Part shown: one piece after another, positions 37,754-42,677 of the stretch
How positions within the stretch are numbered: position 1 is the stretch's first letter
Layout of the letters: every line of letters starts with the position of its first letter
Virus record (IMG/VR): IMGVR_UViG_3300043446_001004
Span: 1-42,677 of that record
From: a virus
Direction: 5' to 3' (one strand)
DNA length: 42,677 nt
Position numbers and translations under genes: made by a program
The notes under the pieces: model-generated
Databases searched by the model: none
Told to the model about the DNA's origin: nothing
The model's input: the letters and a program-made list of their open reading frames with translations, nothing else

Positions 37754-38181
37754 CAAGTGCCGGTGCATTGGTCTATTGCACCAGTACTCAACGATATCTG
37801 TTTTTACTACGCAACGGTTCCAAATATGCAGGCATGTGGGGACTAGTGGGTGGTAAACTTCAACGAAACGAATCAGTTATTGACGGTCTGCATCGAGAAA
37901 TCCAAGAAGAGCTAGGGCATGTTGAAATGTCTCGTGTTATTCCGTTGGAAAAATACGTCAGTGACAATGACAAATTTGTCTATCACACATTCCTGGCTAT
38001 AGTAGAGCAGGAGTTTGTGCCCACACTCAACGAAGAGCATCGTGGCTATTGCTGGTGTTCATTAAATGACATTCCCAAGCCACAGCATCCTGGGCTCTGG
38101 AAAACTTTCAATCTGGACAGCGTGGCTGAAAAATTAGCCACTGTGGAAAATACACTCAGCTCAGTTCAGGCCGTGCTGTAA
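37735..38181 (+). CDS. Nudix hydrolase
   Basis: A 148-residue protein with the Nudix box at residues 40-62: G(x5)E(x7)REIQEELG, all invariant positions present. It starts at GTG 37735 inside the end of gp15 with a strong GAGGGAGG site. Nudix enzymes hydrolyse nucleoside diphosphates linked to another group, such as modified dNTPs, nucleotide sugars or NAD. Given the nearby glycosyltransferase and the HxGH nucleotidyltransferase elsewhere, a nucleotide-sugar or NAD-type substrate is possible. Its end overlaps the convergent glycosyltransferase gene by 21 bp. Confidence 0.9.
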   Translation: MVSSSLTSAGALVYCTSTQRYLFLLRNGSKYAGMWGLVGGKLQRNESVIDGLHREIQEELGHVEMSRVIPLEKYVSDNDKFVYHTFLAIVEQEFVPTLNEEHRGYCWCSLNDIPKPQHPGLWKTFNLDSVAEKLATVENTLSSVQAVL

Positions 38182-38841
38182 ACAATATTCAGTAAGAATA
38201 CGTTCCTTGTGCCATTCGCCGCCTTGTGGCGTGTCGGCAAATTCCTGGAAACAGGGGGTGCCTAGCGTATAGTGTAACAGTTTAGCATCAGGATTGGCGC
38301 CGTATTCATCGGGCAACCAGTTCCATTCCTTAGGCAATTCGCCAATGCGTTCATCATCAATCCAAGTGAAACGATGTAACTCTGCACCAGTGGCTTTTTC
38401 GATAAATGCTGGCGTCAGTTTACGATTGGGGTAACTGTTACAGTTCCACAAAATCACACTGGACCAGTTTTTACGTGGGTAGTCTTCATTTTTAGCACCC
38501 AAGTATTTGACAGGCATACGAGTTTTGTAATCGTGTTTGACCACCATGACATCTTTATCCAGCTGTCTCATTTCCCACAATTTGGTAATATCATCACGCA
38601 CAATCATGTCACCATCCATAAAGATAGCCCAGCCTTCATACTTCATCAAATGCGGTACTAGGAAACGACTGTAGATAAAATGATTGCTGCCGTCAGTATG
38701 AGTCTCTGTGTAGTCTTTGAACAAGTTTAGTGCCAGCGGAATAATTTGCACTGGCTGACTTGCATGACGAATAATACTGTTGGCACACGTATGGAATGCG
38801 ATTGCTTCACGTGGATCGTAACCGATAAAGACTGGTATCAT
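38161..38841 (-). CDS. GT-A type glycosyltransferase
   Basis: A 226-residue protein. FIGYDPREAIAFHTCANSI is a nucleotide-sugar binding start, and IFMDGDMIV has the metal-binding DxD (D76, D78) after a conserved strand; KHDYKTRMP and HYTLGTPCF resemble GT8-like families. It transfers a sugar from a nucleotide donor. The start overlaps the upstream oxygenase stop (ATGA). In a block with an oxygenase and methyltransferases next to a tail fibre gene, it may decorate virion or host glycans (inference). Confidence 0.82.
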   Translation of the reverse strand: MIPVFIGYDPREAIAFHTCANSIIRHASQPVQIIPLALNLFKDYTETHTDGSNHFIYSRFLVPHLMKYEGWAIFMDGDMIVRDDITKLWEMRQLDKDVMVVKHDYKTRMPVKYLGAKNEDYPRKNWSSVILWNCNSYPNRKLTPAFIEKATGAELHRFTWIDDERIGELPKEWNWLPDEYGANPDAKLLHYTLGTPCFQEFADTPQGGEWHKERILTEYCLQHGLN

Positions 38842-39569
38842 TTTAACTCCGGCACATAAACATCAAATAACAACAAGTTGCGTTCAATACCTGGCTCTAC
38901 TGGTTCAACACCATGCCAGCTTTTGTCGTTCTTAAAGAATGCAAACATGCTATTGGGCAAGTAGGGCATGGTGGCAAAGCGAGTAAAGTCTTTGTATCTA
39001 TAGTGTGGACCACCTGGGCACGTCATACCCTCACGTTTGGGTGCATACATACTGGTACCCAGGTCAGGCCGACTGCTATCAGGTGCTAGATAAAACAACA
39101 CAGTGATCACTTTACTCTTGCTGTCGGTGTGTGGGCCCAGCTCGTAGCCAGTGTAATCACGCACATACAGACTTTCAAATTTAGTGTTAACACGAGTGCC
39201 CAGTCTGCGTTCTACAAAAGTGGAAAACTTGTTTAAGAACACATCTCTAAGCTCTGGTGTAATTAATTCAGTAGCAGCCTGCATCCAGGGTGTTCTAATC
39301 GCCTCAGGCAGTGGGTCAATAGTTTTTTCGTTTACTGGCAACACAATACGATTGTCTTCAGGATTGTCTTTGGGATTGCCTCCAGTAACAATCACCCGCC
39401 CCATGCTAGTCAACGTGGCTAGGCTTTCTTTCTGTGGCTGGTTTGCCACCAACTGATTGTAGAACTCCTGTGGCAGTGCATCTTTGATGTAGATGTAGGG
39501 ATAGGGTTCCTCAATCAGCTCAGTGTCTTGAACTTTTTTAGCTAGATAATTAACTACGGCGGAACACAT
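38838..39569 (-). CDS. 2OG-Fe(II) oxygenase (prolyl-hydroxylase-like)
   Basis: A 243-residue protein with HTD (H147, D149), distal H219 (SWHGVEPV) and R230 for 2-oxoglutarate, matching the prolyl 4-hydroxylase-type superfamily. YELGPHTDSKSKVITVLFYL and FFKNDKSWHG are the family signatures. The start at 39569 has GGAG nearby and overlaps the upstream gene by 20 bp. It could hydroxylate a virion protein, a glycan or a lipid. It is distinct from the smaller oxygenase at 10556. Confidence 0.85.
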   Translation of the reverse strand: MCSAVVNYLAKKVQDTELIEEPYPYIYIKDALPQEFYNQLVANQPQKESLATLTSMGRVIVTGGNPKDNPEDNRIVLPVNEKTIDPLPEAIRTPWMQAATELITPELRDVFLNKFSTFVERRLGTRVNTKFESLYVRDYTGYELGPHTDSKSKVITVLFYLAPDSSRPDLGTSMYAPKREGMTCPGGPHYRYKDFTRFATMPYLPNSMFAFFKNDKSWHGVEPVEPGIERNLLLFDVYVPELK

Positions 39570-41685
39570 ACTCTGCTACTCCTTTAAATGCGCCAGCCTT
39601 GCGTTCTGCTTCCTGGACTTGTTGTTTGTCATATGTGAACCCTAGACGTTCTAGAGTTGCCACCATGTTCATGTGCTCAGACAAGTTCTGATTGGTTTCA
39701 ATCAGCAGGCTCTGCACATTGGGCAATATTAGATCGCCGCCTTGTATAATCAGATGTTCAATACCGTCCACATCCAGTTTGATATGATGTGGTGCCGGTA
39801 CACCCAGTTCCAGAATATCATTTAATGTGATAGTGTATGCACCCTGCTTGTATGCAGTCTTGGCTGGATTTAGATTGTGGTCTGTTTCCTGTCCCACTGT
39901 ATGACAACTGCCGCCAGCGATAAACTGGCTCAGGTTTAATTTACTAAACCCACGAGTGTTGCTTATGGCCAGTGGATATGCTGTCACATATTTGTCCACG
40001 TTGTTCAGTTTGATGTTCTGATTGAGGATGGCATAGTTCTGACTTTCGGGCTCGAACGCAAACACACGCACACGCTTGGTCACTGCGGCAAAGATAGTAT
40101 ACATGCCCACGTTGGCACCAATGTCGATCATGATCTCACCTGGCTTCATGCTGTTCAACCATTCGATAGTAATGGGCTCTTTAGTAAAGATGGTTTTAAC
40201 ACGAGCCGATGTTACATCGTTGGGAGTGGCATACAGTATGTTAACACCGCGGTGTTTAACTGCTTGCACTTCCTGACGTTCAGGTTTTGGTGCAGCCGCT
40301 GGCGCTGGTGTCGCTGTTTCAGGAACAGGTGCTGGCTTGGCTTTCTTGACAGTGCGTGGTGATACCACAATGTGAAGTTCGGCACCGCTGACAATGGTTT
40401 TTGCCACGTTAAAGTATTTGCTGAGAAATTTAGTCCACCATTCTTCACCTTCCTGAATCAAGTGGGCGTTGCGACCGTCTGGTAAGAACTTTTGTGCTGG
40501 TCCTGTATGTACAACAAAGTAACCGATCTCTTTGGTAACTCGCGCCAGGTCAAACAACACGTTGGGCAACAGTTCAGGCTCAATGTGTTCCAGCACGTCT
40601 GTACATACAACCAGGTCTGCTGGACGAGCGGCTTCGTCTTTACCAGGTACTGCTGGGTCATATTCCCATATGGGATATGGCATCTTCTTGGCTAAAGTGC
40701 CCTTACCACAGCCATAATCCAGCACAGAAGTGGTGTTTATGCTCTTGGCTAATTTGACTACCATGTCCACACGCTTTTCACCGCTAGTGCCGTAAGAAAG
40801 GTTTTCTTCATGCAACTTGCGATTCATCTCAGCATACTCTTTGCTGATCACTGGATCTGACTTGTAGGCAATCTTCTTGACCTCACGATCCTTGTAAGCC
40901 TCAGCCAACTTAGTTTTGGCCATGTGCTGTACTAGGCCGTCACCGTATAATGTAACAGTCAGGTCGTGTATCTCATGCACTTCATGGAAAAACTGACGAG
41001 CATATTCAATCATAGCGTCAGTGGCACGGAATGTCCTGCCATTAAATGGTACCTGACGGAATGTTTTGGGTGTCTTGGGGTGCTTGGTGGCATGGGTAGT
41101 GCCGTCTTCTAGTACGCTACAGTCCATACCAAATATGTGTTGATTCTTGAAACCCAAGAAACGGGCCACTACCATGGCTCTCAGTCCCACGTTACTGCCA
41201 CCGGTAAGAATCCATTCACCACGTGGGTAATGATTAGGGATGTCGTTCTTGTTGGTGTTGCTGCCGTATACGTGCCACAGTTTGACGTTCTGACCTTCTA
41301 GTAGATCAAACACCTTGGGGTGGCAACAACTGGCCATCAGATATTCCACATCCTCGTGTGGGGTGCCAATCAGATCGGCTTTGTGTGCTTGTGGATCAGC
41401 ATCCACATGCCAGGTGGGGATGATTCCACGTTCGATTAAAAACTGATGGGCACCAGCACAGCTGATGATGTATTTGAACTTTTTAATCTCTTCCCAGGTG
41501 TCATTTAGACTGGGCCCAAAAGCCACAATGGCAATGGGTTCGTCAGTGTCCTCGCCAGGTTGAATACGCCCAGGGATACGTGCAATGGCTGCTCGCATCT
41601 GGGCGTCTCGTAGTTCAGGGCTAATGACGTAATGAACTTTGGGTTTTTCGTTCTCGATATCGAATACTTTGTCTGTTTTGGCCAT
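39550..41685 (-). CDS. Three-domain fusion: DUF115-like, SAM methyltransferase, FkbM methyltransferase
   Basis: A 711-residue protein. Residues about 50-240 resemble the DUF115/MptE-like glycosyltransferase-associated fold (IAIVAFGPSLND, THVDAD-like WHVDADPQ, GGSNVGLRA, IFGMDCS). About 318-445 is a class I SAM methyltransferase (VLDYGCGKGTLA, VCTDVLEHIEP). A Pro/Ala linker (447-470) leads to an FkbM methyltransferase (about 505-711: IDIGANVGMYTIFA, FAFEPESQNYAIL, IKLDVDGIEH). FkbM enzymes O-methylate sugars or polyketides. The likely job is making methylated glycans with the adjacent glycosyltransferase. Confidence 0.85.
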   Translation of the reverse strand: MAKTDKVFDIENEKPKVHYVISPELRDAQMRAAIARIPGRIQPGEDTDEPIAIVAFGPSLNDTWEEIKKFKYIISCAGAHQFLIERGIIPTWHVDADPQAHKADLIGTPHEDVEYLMASCCHPKVFDLLEGQNVKLWHVYGSNTNKNDIPNHYPRGEWILTGGSNVGLRAMVVARFLGFKNQHIFGMDCSVLEDGTTHATKHPKTPKTFRQVPFNGRTFRATDAMIEYARQFFHEVHEIHDLTVTLYGDGLVQHMAKTKLAEAYKDREVKKIAYKSDPVISKEYAEMNRKLHEENLSYGTSGEKRVDMVVKLAKSINTTSVLDYGCGKGTLAKKMPYPIWEYDPAVPGKDEAARPADLVVCTDVLEHIEPELLPNVLFDLARVTKEIGYFVVHTGPAQKFLPDGRNAHLIQEGEEWWTKFLSKYFNVAKTIVSGAELHIVVSPRTVKKAKPAPVPETATPAPAAAPKPERQEVQAVKHRGVNILYATPNDVTSARVKTIFTKEPITIEWLNSMKPGEIMIDIGANVGMYTIFAAVTKRVRVFAFEPESQNYAILNQNIKLNNVDKYVTAYPLAISNTRGFSKLNLSQFIAGGSCHTVGQETDHNLNPAKTAYKQGAYTITLNDILELGVPAPHHIKLDVDGIEHLIIQGGDLILPNVQSLLIETNQNLSEHMNMVATLERLGFTYDKQQVQEAERKAGAFKGVAEYVFRRS

Positions 41686-41686
41686 A

Positions 41687-41752
41687 TTAATTTATTGAAA
41701 GATATTGCATTGTACAGCGTATTTACCGCAAATGCAATACCTAATAAATTAA
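41687..41752 (-). promoter_or_regulatory. Nested inverted repeats around a late promoter variant
   Basis: TTAATTTATT (41687-41696) pairs with AATAAATTAA (41743-41752), and inside it TATTGCATT pairs with AATGCAATA. The loop holds GTAAATA on the minus strand (41720-41726), a weak late promoter variant. It could act as both terminator of the fibre gene and promoter of the next. Confidence 0.5.
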
Positions 41753-42677
41753 TTACATTCGGCCCACAACCACTTCGATAGTTCCCACAATATCGCTGTC
41801 ATAATTGCCCAGTGCTTTACCAATTACTGTACCAATTAGTGGCGCACCAGCATAAGTGGCAACACCAGGAATATGGCTAGTAACCAGCATGTCACCACGA
41901 CGGATCTTGCCAACCACATTACATGGTACTCGACCTGTCAGCGCAACTGCTACACCATTTTCCAATCCTGCGTTCATCAAATAAGCTGGTTCGGTTGACA
42001 CCACACCAACTACACGGCTGTCAGCTAGTGTGGTACTGATAGTGACTTCGCTAGTTGTACCAAACACCACCACAGTGCCAGGACTGTAAGGGGCGTCGCT
42101 GGTATACTTTTCTGCCAAGTCGGCGTATTGTGCAGTAGTTGCTTTGGCAAAAACAGTGTTAAAAGTCACTGTAGCAGTACCAATGTTACCAACACCGTTG
42201 GATCCTGAGTTAACAATAGCTGTTACGTTGTTTAGAGTGTTGAGCAACAAACTGCCAGTGGTAGTGATGTTACCACTAAAACTGGGACTAGCCTTGGGTG
42301 CGTATGTAACTGATACTGAGTTACTCAATGCACTGATCAGGTTACTCAATGCATTATCTGCACTTGTTCTATTGGCTATTTCCAATGACAGTGCATTGCT
42401 GACGATTGATACTGCATTGCTGACTGTATCAATGCGAACACTCAATGCGTTATCTGCGCTTACGCGATTAACTGTCTCAACTGACAGCGCCTGGCTGACG
42501 ATTGATACTGCATTGCTGATGGTATTATCTGCGGCTATACGAGCCGCAGTCTCAACACTCAATGCTTGACTAACAACTGACACTGCATTACTGATGGTAT
42601 TATCTGCGGCTATACGAGCCGCGGTTTCTACTGACAGTGCCTGACTAACCACAGACACTGCATTGCTGACAGTATTA
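41753..42677 (-). CDS. Repeat-containing tail fibre protein (5' end beyond window)
   Basis: The frame is open to the right edge; at least 307 residues are present. The N-terminal part consists of 25-residue repeats with the pattern VSQALSVETAARIAADNTIS, giving a trimeric coiled-coil-like stalk. From about residue 115 there is a beta-rich region (PSFSGNITTTGSLLLNTLNN), then a domain with YADLAEKYTSDAPYSPG and GRVPCNVVGKIRRGDM, common at the ends of marine phage fibres. It should contact the host surface. The missing N-terminus would attach to the baseplate. Confidence 0.85.
   Translation of the reverse strand, partial: NTVSNAVSVVSQALSVETAARIAADNTISNAVSVVSQALSVETAARIAADNTISNAVSIVSQALSVETVNRVSADNALSVRIDTVSNAVSIVSNALSLEIANRTSADNALSNLISALSNSVSVTYAPKASPSFSGNITTTGSLLLNTLNNVTAIVNSGSNGVGNIGTATVTFNTVFAKATTAQYADLAEKYTSDAPYSPGTVVVFGTTSEVTISTTLADSRVVGVVSTEPAYLMNAGLENGVAVALTGRVPCNVVGKIRRGDMLVTSHIPGVATYAGAPLIGTVIGKALGNYDSDIVGTIEVVVGRM
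42341..42677 (-). repeat. 75-bp coding tandem repeats in the fibre gene
   Basis: Copies at 42516 and 42591 share a run of identical bases at 75-bp spacing; copies nearer the 3' end are progressively diverged. The array continues past the window. It is coding repeat DNA, not CRISPR. Confidence 0.85.

Noticed and set aside
42341-42677. Regular repeats that might be taken for a CRISPR array
   Set aside because: The repeats are in frame, encode a heptad-like protein pattern and have no unique spacers.

Overview
This window is part of the genome of a T4-type contractile-tailed phage (myovirus), not a bacterial chromosome. Recognisable core genes are the large terminase (gp17), a candidate small terminase (gp16), neck proteins gp13/gp14, tail completion gp15, sheath gp18, tube gp19, head-completion nuclease gp4, dNMP kinase (gp1), UvsX recombinase, a UvsY-like mediator and gp32 ssDNA-binding protein. 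Four tRNA genes are present, all with an encoded CCA. Most genes lie on the minus strand in tightly overlapping operons. The host cannot be read directly. Strong sigma70-type early promoters and a lipoprotein with a poly-Gly segment after the lipobox suggest a Gram-negative proteobacterium (inference).

Layout. 1-2367: a radical SAM enzyme cut by the left edge, an SGNH hydrolase, a bidirectional terminator and a cluster of very small ORFs with a possible structured RNA. 2421-5926: an early region with tRNA-Leu, four small genes and a 622-residue FG-GAP lipoprotein, served by four consensus early promoters. 5928-8585: a second SGNH hydrolase, a ClpS adaptor, a radical SAM/SPASM-like enzyme and three tRNAs. 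8629-8891: two tiny late genes. 8892-15709: one 11-gene operon with nearly every junction overlapping. It combines radical SAM enzymes, a UvsY-like protein, a NodU-type carbamoyltransferase, a 2OG-Fe(II) oxygenase, an SGNH hydrolase, a kinase-nucleotidyltransferase fusion and a DUF2061 membrane protein. 15749-17954: UvsX and gp32. 18003-31833: head, packaging and tail genes. 31857-34925: an HNH protein, dNMP kinase, gp13 and an early gene. 34961-38181: gp14, gp15 and a Nudix hydrolase on the plus strand. 38161-41685: glycosyltransferase, oxygenase and a three-domain methyltransferase. 41753-end: a repeat-bearing tail fibre cut by the right edge.

Regulation is unusually legible. Early genes carry TTGACA/TATAAT-type promoters with 16-17 bp spacers. 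Structural genes carry T4-type late promoters (TATAAATA and close variants), found almost only between genes. At three places an early promoter on the minus strand sits next to a late promoter on the plus strand. The most interesting accessory content is the modification chemistry (four radical SAM loci, two oxygenases, carbamoyltransferase, three SGNH proteins, glycosyltransferase, methyltransferases), two apparent +1 frameshifted genes, leaderless late genes, and a small promoter-to-terminator RNA unit at 2136-2332.
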